The notes under the pieces were generated by a model. The model did not search any database. It was not told the DNA's origin and saw nothing but the letters and a program-made list of their open reading frames with translations. DNA of 64,000 nucleotides. It comes from Flavobacteriales bacterium (lineage in GTDB: Bacteria > Bacteroidota > Bacteroidia > Flavobacteriales > Flavobacteriaceae). The stretch covers positions 186,001 to 250,000 of the forward strand of contig JACJYY010000003.1 of the NCBI GenBank assembly GCA_020635875.1. Direction: 5' to 3'. The position numbers were made by a program, and so were the translations under genes. Positions 54,285 to 62,709 of the stretch are shown piece after piece (within the stretch, counting starts at the first letter, position 1; each line of letters begins with the position of its first letter).

Positions 54285-55484
54285 ATGGAAAAGTTATTTC
54301 AAAGATTTACATTAAAGATGAGGATGATTACTCAGGACTTTCACAGGTATTTATACCATGAAATCAACTGGGACGATCGATTGATAGCCATTAAAGGAGC
54401 TAGAGGAGTTGGGAAGACAACTTTGATACTTCAATACATTCAAGAAAATTTACCACTCGATGAACAAACTTTATATGTGAGTCTTGATGATATTTACTTT
54501 CAGGCTAATTCTCTGGTTGACTTGGCAGAAGAGTTTTATGTTGGAGGAGGAAAGTATTTGTTTTTGGATGAAGTTCATAAGTATGCCAATTGGTCGATAG
54601 AAATTAAAAATATTTATGATACTTATGGGGATTTGAAAATAGTTTTTACAAGTTCTTCGGTATTAGAAATAAATAGAGGCAATGCTGATTTGAGTCGTAG
54701 AGCAGTGGCATACGATTTAGAAGGCTTGTCGTTTAGAGAGTATGTTAATTTTCAGACGGGTTGCGATTTTTCGGCTTTAAGCCTAGAGGAGATTCTTAAA
54801 AATCATGTGAAGGTAAGTCAGGATATTTCAAGTCAAATTAAAATTTTCCCCTTATTTAAGAAGTATTTGCATTCAGGTTATTATCCTTTTTATAGAGAAG
54901 GAGAGAGTTCTTATTTGATTAAATTAAATAGCATTGTTGGTCTGACTCTTGAAACAGATATTCCAAGTATGTTCAACACTGAATATAAAACGATTTATAA
55001 ACTAAAAAAACTATTATATATCATTGCTTCTTCTCTTCCTTATCAACCCAATATAACTGAATTATCCAAGAACTTAGACACAAGTTCTCGTACTTCTACT
55101 TTGCAATATTTAGATTATCTGGAAAAGGCTAAGCTTACTGCCAATCTTAGGACTGGAGCCAAAGGGAAAAATATGCTGATGAAACCAGACAAGATTTTTT
55201 TAGATAATACCAATCTCATGTACGCTATTATTGGAGAAGAAAATCTAAATGTTGGCAATGTTAGAGAAACCTTGTTTTTTAATCTGCTACGAGGGAAACA
55301 TAAAGTAAACTCAAGTCAGTACGGAGACTTTATGATAAATGACAAGTATGTTTTTGAGATTGGCGGTAAAGGAAAGAAAATCACTCAAGTTAAAGATGTG
55401 AGTAATAGTTACGTCGTTGCTGATGATATTGAGGTTGGATTTGGTACAAAAATACCGCTTTGGCTGTTTGGGTTTATCTATTAA
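54285..55484 (+). CDS. AAA ATPase with DUF4143 domain
   Basis: A 399-residue P-loop protein: Walker A GARGVGKTT (Gly38-Thr46), Walker B YLFLDEVHKYANW, sensor-like VFTSSSVLEI, arginine-rich DLSRRAVAYDLEGLSFREY, and a C-terminal DUF4143 domain with a winged-helix part (LSKNLDTSSRTSTLQYLDYL) and nuclease-fold-like VFEIGGKGKK. Proteins of this family are widespread, rapidly exchanged and of uncertain function; a link to toxin-antitoxin or DNA metabolism is suspected only from context. Convergent with hipA downstream and preceded by a palindromic promoter. Confidence 0.85.
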   Translation: MEKLFQRFTLKMRMITQDFHRYLYHEINWDDRLIAIKGARGVGKTTLILQYIQENLPLDEQTLYVSLDDIYFQANSLVDLAEEFYVGGGKYLFLDEVHKYANWSIEIKNIYDTYGDLKIVFTSSSVLEINRGNADLSRRAVAYDLEGLSFREYVNFQTGCDFSALSLEEILKNHVKVSQDISSQIKIFPLFKKYLHSGYYPFYREGESSYLIKLNSIVGLTLETDIPSMFNTEYKTIYKLKKLLYIIASSLPYQPNITELSKNLDTSSRTSTLQYLDYLEKAKLTANLRTGAKGKNMLMKPDKIFLDNTNLMYAIIGEENLNVGNVRETLFFNLLRGKHKVNSSQYGDFMINDKYVFEIGGKGKKITQVKDVSNSYVVADDIEVGFGTKIPLWLFGFIY

Positions 55485-55535
55485 CCCCAGAGTTGTTGTC
55501 TTCTAAAAAGGTAAAATAGCATGTTCTTCTAGACC

Positions 55536-55582
55536 CAAGTCTAAAATCTCGAATCTAATATCTAAACTCTCAAATCTAATCT
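55536..55582. repeat. Half-array of CT-rich units between ATPase and hipA
   Basis: Units like TCTAAAATCTCGAATCTAAT and TATCTAAACTCTCAAATC repeat about every 9-11 nt. No matching complementary half nearby. It lies between two convergent genes and runs into the hipA 3' end. Confidence 0.5.
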
Positions 55583-56844
55583 TTCAACAACAAAAACTCA
55601 TTCTTAATCCCAGTTTTTACCTTATCAGGAATACCTAATTCTTCCGTAATCTTGTCCCAGATTCCAATAGCATTTTGTACGCCTTTAATGATGCCTTTTG
55701 GGTTTTTAATGGTAAAAGATTCTGCAACAGTCATTACATCTTCTAGTTCAATTTCTGTTCTCTTATTGTTAATGGATAAGGCTCTGGATACTTTGAGATA
55801 ATTGGCGTTAATGTTTAAAGGGTAGGTGATATCATATGCAGGTGCTAGATTCCAAGAATTGGTACTCTCGTTATAAATAAAGCTATGATTTTTTAAATGA
55901 TCATCTGTGTTTTGAAAAACTAAATTAAAAACCATTCGTTTAAAAAGTTCTTGTATGTCTTTATGTGGTACTTTAAGGTCTAAAGCCAGTTTGAATAGAT
56001 TTTCATAACTAGAATTTTCTGGTTTTTTGAAATCCCAACCTGTTAGGCCTGTTGCTGTCAATACATGCTTTTTTTTGCCGTTTTGTCTATCGTAACGAAG
56101 CGTAGCGAAGTGTTTGTTGTCAATGAGTTTAGACGGCATCATTTTAATACCAGCCTCCTGTGTTAACAAGTAGTATGCATATTCTATTTTTTCTCGGTTG
56201 TATCCCCATTCTTCATCCATATTTAGTTTTACCAAATAATGATTGTATGCGTCCGAATATTCTATGTCCCCTGGTATAATCGTCAAGGTTTCCTTGTGTT
56301 CTGAGATTAATATTTTTGGACGTGCGCCGCCTGCAGAGGATCCAATTTTAAAGATGTTTAATAGCGCCGTGTCATTTAATGCTTCACCAGATGTGTCCTG
56401 TTTTAAATCCAAAACTTTGTTCAAGACTTCTACTATTTCGTCAATATTAATTGTGGTTGATTTTGGTATATCAGCGGTAGGTTGGTATTCTAAAGCACCC
56501 ATACCACGATTAGATACATAAGTCAGGTGTTCTAAAGGTGTGATTTTCTTAAACTCTTGGTTTTTTGACTCAAACCATTCTTTAAAAATGATACTGCCAA
56601 ATAGGTCAGGCAATGAATCTGCAATCATTGGGGGTAACCCCTTGAAAGTATCTCCTTCAAATTTATTAAATACCTGAACTGGATTTATTCTTTTAAAAAT
56701 ATAGGGGAACAGGTTGTTAAATTGATTCGATTCTAAAAAATCAGGATTGTACTGAAAAAAGGAGGTTCTTTTATTTTCGTCATAGTCTAGTTTTCCTATT
56801 TCTTGACCAAACAATATAACTTCTATGATGTCATTCTTCGCCAT
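55576..56844 (-). CDS. HipA family kinase toxin (with HipB partner)
   Basis: A 422-residue HipA-like Ser/Thr kinase. Seen: N-terminal HipA_N-type domain (YDENKRTSFFQYNPDFLES, NRGMGALEYQP), glycine-rich loop region GSSAGGARPKILIS, catalytic loop NTDDHLKNHSFIY and metal-binding APAYDITYP. HipA toxins phosphorylate aminoacyl-tRNA synthetases such as GltX. It begins 1 bp after hipB, as in known hipBA operons. All kinase motifs appear intact. Confidence 0.9.
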   Translation of the reverse strand: MAKNDIIEVILFGQEIGKLDYDENKRTSFFQYNPDFLESNQFNNLFPYIFKRINPVQVFNKFEGDTFKGLPPMIADSLPDLFGSIIFKEWFESKNQEFKKITPLEHLTYVSNRGMGALEYQPTADIPKSTTINIDEIVEVLNKVLDLKQDTSGEALNDTALLNIFKIGSSAGGARPKILISEHKETLTIIPGDIEYSDAYNHYLVKLNMDEEWGYNREKIEYAYYLLTQEAGIKMMPSKLIDNKHFATLRYDRQNGKKKHVLTATGLTGWDFKKPENSSYENLFKLALDLKVPHKDIQELFKRMVFNLVFQNTDDHLKNHSFIYNESTNSWNLAPAYDITYPLNINANYLKVSRALSINNKRTEIELEDVMTVAESFTIKNPKGIIKGVQNAIGIWDKITEELGIPDKVKTGIKNEFLLLKD

Positions 56845-56845
56845 T

Positions 56846-57109
56846 CTAATACATTGAATTTATATCGTTATTAGTTTCAAGCTCTTTCAAGGCTTGATAA
56901 AGATTATCTAGTAGGTCAAAATGATTTGCAATTTTTAAAACAGTATCTAATGTTGCATTTTTACCATTTTCAAACTTTTGAATGGTATATCGAGACAAGT
57001 CTAAAGCTTCTGCTAAATCTTCTTGAGACATTTCATAAATCTGTCTTTTGTGTTTACAAAGCTGTCCCAGTTGTACTTTTACCTCTTTGATTGTTACTGC
57101 GTTAATCAT
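56846..57109 (-). CDS. HipB-like XRE antitoxin/repressor
   Basis: An 87-residue protein with an XRE helix-turn-helix (QEDLAEALDLSRYTIQKFEN, residues about 29-48) and no other domain. It should bind and repress its own promoter, with or without HipA; paired 14-bp direct repeats lie just upstream of its start. Confidence 0.9.
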   Translation of the reverse strand: MINAVTIKEVKVQLGQLCKHKRQIYEMSQEDLAEALDLSRYTIQKFENGKNATLDTVLKIANHFDLLDNLYQALKELETNNDINSMY

Positions 57110-57119
57110 TCATAAGTGA

Positions 57120-57174
57120 ATTATAATACACAAATATATTAAATTAATTTAAAAATGTTTATTATAATACACAA
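57120..57174 (-). promoter_or_regulatory. Direct repeats / probable HipB operator over the hipBA promoter
   Basis: ATTATAATACACAA occurs exactly twice, at 57120-57133 and 57161-57174, 41 bp apart (about four helical turns). On the minus strand a TATATTTG -7 box (57131-57138) overlaps the proximal copy. This fits cooperative autorepression. Confidence 0.65.
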
Positions 57175-57255
57175 CTAGGGGAATCCTCTCAACAAATAAA
57201 CTCGATACTAAACCCAAAACATATTCGATTAAGTAAACCTAGATATCAGGGACGT

Positions 57256-57305
57256 ACAACAATCTCAAACCTCAAATTTCAAATCTCGAATCTCAAATCT
57301 ACTTT
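57256..57305. repeat. Half-array of CT-rich units between hipB and GT2 gene
   Basis: Tandem of CTCAAATTTCAAATCTCGAA-type units with about 7-10 nt period, the same family as the sufC-sufD array. It ends in the last codons of the glycosyltransferase gene. The 57175-57255 stretch shows nothing else. Confidence 0.55.
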
Positions 57306-58450
57306 CTAAACTCCCTTCCCTTCCAATCAAACTTCCCGACAAAACTGTATAAAGCCACAGCCATACTAAAAAAAGGATAAATCAGCCCAGAGAGTAGTGC
57401 TGGGAATAGTTCAAATTTCTGATCTAGTTTTTTGGCTGAAAGGCGAATAAAAAGACTGTCTATGATGAGTTTTATGAGCCAAAGACTCCAAATTTTGTTT
57501 CCGTATTCACAATAAAGAAATGGACTGGAGGCTAGAATGCCATTGGTAAAAAAAACAATAAGTGCAATCCATTTACTTTGACTATGGGTATAGCTACTGG
57601 TTTTAGCTGCCCATCGTACCCTTTGCATAAATAAGACCTTCCAAGTCGATTCTGTTGTTGTTTGAACGACATGGTTAGGATGAAGGATGTACTGAATGGC
57701 TTCTGGGTTGGTTTTAACAGCTTTTTGTAGTAAAAGAACATCATCGCCGCTCGCAACATTGTTGGAGTCTTTAAAGCCGTTTAAATCGTTAAAAAAACTT
57801 TTGGCGTAAGCGAAATTAGCACCATTACACATAAAGGGGTTGTTGTGACCAAAAGCACCTAGAGTTACGCCTTGCAAACTGATTAGATCATAATATTGAA
57901 ATTGATTCAATAAACCTTTTTGCTTAGGGAAGCATACAGCTCCAGCAATCATTTTGGCTTGACCGTTATTGGCTTTTTGATTATAAAGACTCAGCCATTC
58001 AGGTCGAACGGTACAATCGGCATCTGTGGTAATAATCCACTCAAATTGGCTTTTGGCAATCCCCTGAGTGATAGCGTCTTTTTTAGGACTGTTGCTTTGA
58101 GGAATTCGAGATAGAATTTGATATTGAATATCAGGATGGTTTTCTAATGTTCTTTTAATTACTTCCACTGAATTATCCGTTGATTCATCATCCACTAAAA
58201 TAATTTCAAATTTATCTAAAGGATAATCTAACTGAGATAAACTTTGTAACAAATTAGGAAGTGATTTCTCTTCATTCCTGAAAGGCACAACAATCGAGAA
58301 CCCAACAAAAGTCTCATATCTAACATCTAATATCTCACTTCTACCCTCTAACATCTCACATCTAAAATCTAAAATCTTTCTAATACCCATCCACAAATAA
58401 CCAATGGTAATCAGATATGTAATTCCTGTGATTGAAATGATTATTTCCAT
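57299..58450 (-). CDS. Family 2 glycosyltransferase, membrane-bound
   Basis: A 383-residue GT2 with an N-terminal membrane anchor (ITYLITIGYLWMG), the GT-A start FSIVVPFRNEEKSL, DDESTD and TTDADC (DxD), the acceptor motif GDDVLL, the QxxRW-like MQRVRWAAK, and two C-terminal hydrophobic segments. Residues 25-47, between the anchor and GT core, are encoded by a copy of the dispersed CT-rich repeat and read KILDFRCEMLEGRSEILDVR. Start: the frame is open upstream, but the ATG at 58450 removes 32 residues overlapping the upstream gene. Sugar and acceptor unknown. Confidence 0.88.
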   Translation of the reverse strand: MEIIISITGITYLITIGYLWMGIRKILDFRCEMLEGRSEILDVRYETFVGFSIVVPFRNEEKSLPNLLQSLSQLDYPLDKFEIILVDDESTDNSVEVIKRTLENHPDIQYQILSRIPQSNSPKKDAITQGIAKSQFEWIITTDADCTVRPEWLSLYNQKANNGQAKMIAGAVCFPKQKGLLNQFQYYDLISLQGVTLGAFGHNNPFMCNGANFAYAKSFFNDLNGFKDSNNVASGDDVLLLQKAVKTNPEAIQYILHPNHVVQTTTESTWKVLFMQRVRWAAKTSSYTHSQSKWIALIVFFTNGILASSPFLYCEYGNKIWSLWLIKLIIDSLFIRLSAKKLDQKFELFPALLSGLIYPFFSMAVALYSFVGKFDWKGREFRK

Positions 58451-59388
58451 TGTGGCTGATATTTCAGAACAAAGATACTCCCGATTGTACTTGGTAGTAG
58501 GTAGTTGAAAATCCACATCACACTTGCAGCAAATAAAACAACCCATTCATTTATCCCAAATAATCCAAACAGATACATGCCGATACTTCCTTTAATAGCT
58601 ACATCCAAGGCTTGTAAATTGGGCATTAATGAAGCTAATAAATACATGGAGAATAGTAAGTTTAGTGTGATTGTATAGGATAAATCAACTCCTAATAGCG
58701 CAAGAATAAAATAGTATTGATGGCAAAAAACCATATAACGGACAAATCCTAATAGTGTATTTTTGAGATGTATCGCTGTAGGGATAGATTTGATTTTTAA
58801 GAGTGTGTCTATAAGGCTTACACCAAATATTTTGGCATTTCGAAATAAGAATAAGAAAGTCAATCCAGAGATGAAGACTGTGGCTGTTAAAACCAATTGA
58901 TGTTTGGGTAAAACCTCAAAATACAGACTACTAATAAAGGTCAATCCAATTATCCCAAAACCTGTAGTAAACACCATTTGAATGCCATTGGTCAAAAAGT
59001 TCAATAACAAAATTTGTTTGGTTCTGTCTTTGGGATAGTAGGCCACTTTGGCACCGTATTCTCCAATGCCGTTGGGTGTAAAAATACCTAATGTCAATCC
59101 ACTTAATGTTTGTTGTAAGGCTTCTGCAAAAGAAATGTTCTGGAAAAAGGAAACCAAGTTTTGCCATTTAAGTGTTTCAAGCGTCCAATTGATAATTGAT
59201 AAAATGAATATGATAAATAATGCACTAACCGAAAAATGGGAGGTCAAATCAGTGAATAATCCTAACCAGTCTCCATTGCTTTTACCTTGCAATTGAAAGT
59301 AGATGAAAACAAATGCCAGAGAAACTATAGCAATTTTGAGCAATAGAAAAGCTAATTGCTTAGATTTGTATGTGATAGCACTTTTCAT
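58441..59388 (-). CDS. UPF0104/lysylphosphatidylglycerol synthase-like membrane protein
   Basis: A 315-residue polytopic protein with about eight hydrophobic segments and the family pattern LNWTLETLKWQ-like (INWTLETLKW), LSGLTLGIFTPNGIGEYG and LPSTIGSIFVLKY. Members of this transmembrane family act as lipid flippases or synthases; here, coupling to a GT2 by a 10-bp overlap suggests a role in envelope glycolipid. The ATG at 59388 is chosen over one ten codons upstream that would overlap ruvC. Divergent from ruvC with 2 bp between the start codons. Confidence 0.82.
   Translation of the reverse strand: MKSAITYKSKQLAFLLLKIAIVSLAFVFIYFQLQGKSNGDWLGLFTDLTSHFSVSALFIIFILSIINWTLETLKWQNLVSFFQNISFAEALQQTLSGLTLGIFTPNGIGEYGAKVAYYPKDRTKQILLLNFLTNGIQMVFTTGFGIIGLTFISSLYFEVLPKHQLVLTATVFISGLTFLFLFRNAKIFGVSLIDTLLKIKSIPTAIHLKNTLLGFVRYMVFCHQYYFILALLGVDLSYTITLNLLFSMYLLASLMPNLQALDVAIKGSIGMYLFGLFGINEWVVLFAASVMWIFNYLLPSTIGSIFVLKYQPQWK
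59335..59368 (+). promoter_or_regulatory. Putative ruvC promoter inside the divergent gene
   Basis: TTTG (59335-59338), 22-bp spacer and TAGATTTG (59361-59368) fit the Bacteroidota consensus; the -7 box ends 22 bp before the ruvC ATG. It lies within the first codons of the divergent membrane-protein gene. Confidence 0.5.
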
Positions 59389-59390
59389 CA

Positions 59391-59960
59391 ATGCAAAATA
59401 ACACAAATAAATCAACAACTGAACGCATCATTTTGGGGATAGATCCAGGAACAACTATCATGGGGTTTGGTTTAATTAAGGTGGTGGGTAATAAAATGAC
59501 TTTTATGCAATTAAATGAGTTGCAACTGAAAAAGTATAGTGATCATTATGTAAAGTTGCGTGTGATTTTTGAACGTACTATCGAACTCATTGAGACCTAT
59601 CATCCAGATGAAATTGCAATCGAAGCGCCTTTCTTTGGTAAAAACGTACAGTCCATGCTTAAACTGGGTCGAGCCCAAGGAGTGGCAATGGCGGCGGGTC
59701 TTTCCAGACAAATTCCAATTACAGAATATGAGCCCAAGAAGATTAAAATGGCAATCACTGGAAATGGAAATGCCAGTAAAGAACAGGTTGCTAAAATGTT
59801 ACAACAATTGTTAGGGCTTAAAACCTTGCCAACAAACTTGGATAGTACAGATGGTTTAGCCGCTGCGGTCTGTCATTTCTTTAATTCAGGTAGAGTGCAG
59901 ATAGGGAAAAGCTCGGGTTGGGGTGCTTTTGTAAAGCAGAATGAGGATAGAGTAGGTTAA
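59391..59960 (+). CDS. ruvC: Holliday junction resolvase RuvC
   Basis: Endonuclease that resolves Holliday junctions with RuvAB. The 189-residue protein has the RNase H-fold catalytic acids: Asp18 in ILGIDPGTT, Glu in IAIEAPFFGKN, and the C-terminal DSTDGLAAAVCH. QSMLKLGRAQGVAM is the typical middle helix. Four base pairs separate it from hemW. Confidence 0.96.
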   Translation: MQNNTNKSTTERIILGIDPGTTIMGFGLIKVVGNKMTFMQLNELQLKKYSDHYVKLRVIFERTIELIETYHPDEIAIEAPFFGKNVQSMLKLGRAQGVAMAAGLSRQIPITEYEPKKIKMAITGNGNASKEQVAKMLQQLLGLKTLPTNLDSTDGLAAAVCHFFNSGRVQIGKSSGWGAFVKQNEDRVG

Positions 59961-59963
59961 GGA

Positions 59964-61094
59964 ATGGCAAGCATCTACATTCACATCCCTTTTTGTAAAC
60001 AAGCCTGTCATTACTGTGATTTTCATTTTTCAACTTCGGCGAATTATCAATCCGATATGGTTTTGGCTCTAGCCAAAGAATTAGAACTACGAAAGCAAGA
60101 GTTAGTTAATGAAAACGTAACTACCATTTATTTTGGAGGAGGGACACCAAGTGTTCTGGATATAGAACAAATTCAGGTCTTAATTGATTCAGTTTATGAA
60201 AACTACAAAGTCTCGAAACAACCAGAGATTACTTTAGAGGCGAATCCAGATGACCTTAGCGAAGCTAAAATCAAAGCTTTGGCAAATACGCCCATTAATC
60301 GTTTGAGTATAGGTGTACAATCCTTTTTTGATGAAGATTTACAATTGATGAATCGCGCACATAATTCGGGTGAAGCCCAAAAATGTTTACAGTTAGCAAA
60401 GGAGTATTTTGAGAATATTACAGTGGATTTAATCTACGGAGTCCCAGGAATGTCAGTTGAACGATGGGAAGAAAATATCAATCGAGTGTTGTCTCTAGAT
60501 ATTCCTCATGTTTCCTGTTATGCCCTTACCGTAGAAGAAAAAACAGCTTTGGCTTCTTTTGTCAATAACGGGAAAATTCCTGCTCCAGACGAGCAGTTGG
60601 CTTTGCTACACTTTGAAGTATTGGTAGAGCGGTTGACCCAAAGGGGATTTGTGCATTATGAGTTGTCTAACTTCGGTAAAGAGGGCTATTTTTCTGAAAA
60701 CAATACGAATTATTGGAAAGGGGAGAAGTATATTGGCATTGGTCCTTCGGCACATAGTTTTGACGGTCAATGCCGAAGTTGGAACGTGTCTAATAACCAG
60801 AAGTATTTAAAAGAACTTTCTAACAACGAGTTGCCATCAGAAAAAGAGGTATTGTCCATCGAAGACCGCTATAATGAATACGTGATGACAGGATTGCGTA
60901 CACAGTGGGGTGTGTCATTGGGAAAAATTGAACAGAAATTTGGCAAGGAGTATCTAGCGTATTTTACGCGACAATTACAAAAGCACTTAGATCAAAAGAC
61001 GCTAGAATTGATAGATGATGATCAAGTGAAAGCAACACAAAAAGGAAAATTTTTGACCGACGGTATCTCGTCTGACTTGTTTAAAGTAAATTGA
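59964..61094 (+). CDS. hemW: HemW-like radical SAM heme chaperone
   Basis: A 376-residue radical SAM protein with the HemW-type start YIHIPFCKQACHYCDFHF (CxxxCxxC at Cys11, Cys15, Cys18), GGGTPSVL, RLSIGVQSFFDEDL and the C-terminal HemW_C domain (YNEYVMTGLRTQWGV). It was long annotated as coproporphyrinogen oxidase-like, but members with a single N-terminal Cys3 motif lacking the fourth Cys of HemN bind and deliver heme. Confidence 0.93.
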   Translation: MASIYIHIPFCKQACHYCDFHFSTSANYQSDMVLALAKELELRKQELVNENVTTIYFGGGTPSVLDIEQIQVLIDSVYENYKVSKQPEITLEANPDDLSEAKIKALANTPINRLSIGVQSFFDEDLQLMNRAHNSGEAQKCLQLAKEYFENITVDLIYGVPGMSVERWEENINRVLSLDIPHVSCYALTVEEKTALASFVNNGKIPAPDEQLALLHFEVLVERLTQRGFVHYELSNFGKEGYFSENNTNYWKGEKYIGIGPSAHSFDGQCRSWNVSNNQKYLKELSNNELPSEKEVLSIEDRYNEYVMTGLRTQWGVSLGKIEQKFGKEYLAYFTRQLQKHLDQKTLELIDDDQVKATQKGKFLTDGISSDLFKVN

Positions 61095-61161
61095 TTTTTT
61101 AATTGCGTGTTATATTTCAAACATTTATGTTATTTTTGTATGAAGTATAAAACATTATTGT

Positions 61162-61452
61162 ATGGCTTATTCTAAGAAACAAATAATTTTTCCTAAGTAC
61201 AGTCGTGTTTTGACCCAAGTTGGTGAACACATAAAAATGGCACGTAAAAGAAGAAAACTGACTATGGTTCAAGTTGCTGAAAGAGCGGGGTTGTCTCGTT
61301 CCACATTATACCTGATAGAGCAAGGAAATGCAAGTGTAACCTTTGGTGCTTATTTTAATGTTTTATGTGTGTTAGGTTTGCAAGAAGATGTGTTGAAATT
61401 AGCGGCAGACGATGAATTAGGTCGAAAATTACAAGATTTAGACTTGTTATAG
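61162..61452 (+). CDS. XRE antitoxin of second HipBA module
   Basis: A 96-residue protein with an XRE HTH (KLTMVQVAERAGLSRSTLYL, residues about 33-52) and a short C-terminal tail (ADDELGRKLQDLDLL). It starts 67 bp after hemW and ends 7 bp before the HipA-like gene, so it is the cognate antitoxin. A TATTTTTG -7 box lies at 61131-61138. It is not closely similar to the HipB at 56846-57109. Confidence 0.88.
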   Translation: MAYSKKQIIFPKYSRVLTQVGEHIKMARKRRKLTMVQVAERAGLSRSTLYLIEQGNASVTFGAYFNVLCVLGLQEDVLKLAADDELGRKLQDLDLL

Positions 61453-61459
61453 TAGATAA

Positions 61460-62707
61460 ATGTCAAATAAAACTGAAATATATGTATATGCCCATTGGCA
61501 AGGAATGCAATATCCTTACTTGATAGGCGTGTTGTCTGCTCAAGTTGCAAAAGACAAAAAAGCATTTAGCTTTGAATATGACAAAAATTGGTTACTAAAG
61601 GGAGATAGGTTTTTACTGGATCCTGATATTCAATTGTACGGCGGGGCACAATATCCTAATAGTAAATCAAATTTTGGGATTTTTTTGGATAGTATGCCTG
61701 ATACTTGGGGAAGAACCTTGATGAAGAGGAGAGAGGCTCAATTTGCAAGGAAAAATAACACTATACCAAAAAAACTCTACGATATTGACTTTTTGTTAGG
61801 TGTTTATGATGAAAGCCGTATGGGAGCATTACGCTTTAAAAGAGAGCTTGATGGGGATTTCTTAGATAATAATACCTCAATTGCTACTCCACCTTGGTCA
61901 TCAGTCAGGGAGTTACAGGTAGCAGTGCGTAATTTTGAAAGTGACACAGAGAATGAAGCTATTAATGAGTGGTTATCTGTATTGTTAGCACCAGGGTCTT
62001 CTCTTGGTGGAGCAAGACCGAAGGCAAATATTATAGATGAAAATCAACAATTATGGATAGCAAAGTTTCCTTCAAAAAATGATACAATTAATAAAGGTGC
62101 TTGGGAATATTTGGCCTATAAATTAGCGCTACTAGCAAAAGTTCAAATGGCTCCTTGCAGGATTGAGAAAATATTAGGAAATCAGCACACCTTTTTTACC
62201 GAGCGTTTTGATCGAATAAAGCAGAATCGAGTTCATTTTGCATCAGCTATGACAATGACAGGTAATAATGAAGATACCATTAGAGATAATGCGGCTAGCT
62301 ATTTAGATATTGCAGAATTTATTAGTTATCATGGAGCAAACATAGAGGGGGATTTACATCAATTATGGAGAAGAATTGTTTTTAATATTGCTATTTCGAA
62401 TACCGATGATCATTTGAGAAACCATGGCTTTTTGCTCAAAAAAACAGGATGGGAACTTTCACCAGCATACGATTTAAATCCATCAATAGAAAAAGACGGC
62501 TTATCGTTAAATATTGATATGGATGACAATGCCTTGGATTTTGACCTTGCTCGAAGTGTAGGTGAATATTTTAGACTGAACGACTCACAGATGACCACAA
62601 TAATTAACGAGGTCACCCATTCAGTGAGCCAATGGTCGAACATTGCAAAGGAAATAGCCATCCCGCGTTCTGAACAGGAAATTATGGCTCCGGCTTTCAA
62701 TTATTAA
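61460..62707 (+). CDS. HipA family kinase toxin, second copy
   Basis: A 415-residue HipA-like kinase: N-terminal domain (YGGAQYPNSKSNFGIFLDSM, RMGALRFKRE), glycine-rich loop GSSLGGARPKANI, catalytic loop NTDDHLRNHGF and metal motif SPAYDLNPS. It differs from the HipA at 55576-56844 in overall sequence while keeping the kinase residues. The YjbR-family gene starts 2 bp after its stop, probably by read-through into an older neighbour. Confidence 0.9.
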   Translation: MSNKTEIYVYAHWQGMQYPYLIGVLSAQVAKDKKAFSFEYDKNWLLKGDRFLLDPDIQLYGGAQYPNSKSNFGIFLDSMPDTWGRTLMKRREAQFARKNNTIPKKLYDIDFLLGVYDESRMGALRFKRELDGDFLDNNTSIATPPWSSVRELQVAVRNFESDTENEAINEWLSVLLAPGSSLGGARPKANIIDENQQLWIAKFPSKNDTINKGAWEYLAYKLALLAKVQMAPCRIEKILGNQHTFFTERFDRIKQNRVHFASAMTMTGNNEDTIRDNAASYLDIAEFISYHGANIEGDLHQLWRRIVFNIAISNTDDHLRNHGFLLKKTGWELSPAYDLNPSIEKDGLSLNIDMDDNALDFDLARSVGEYFRLNDSQMTTIINEVTHSVSQWSNIAKEIAIPRSEQEIMAPAFNY

Positions 62708-62709
62708 TT

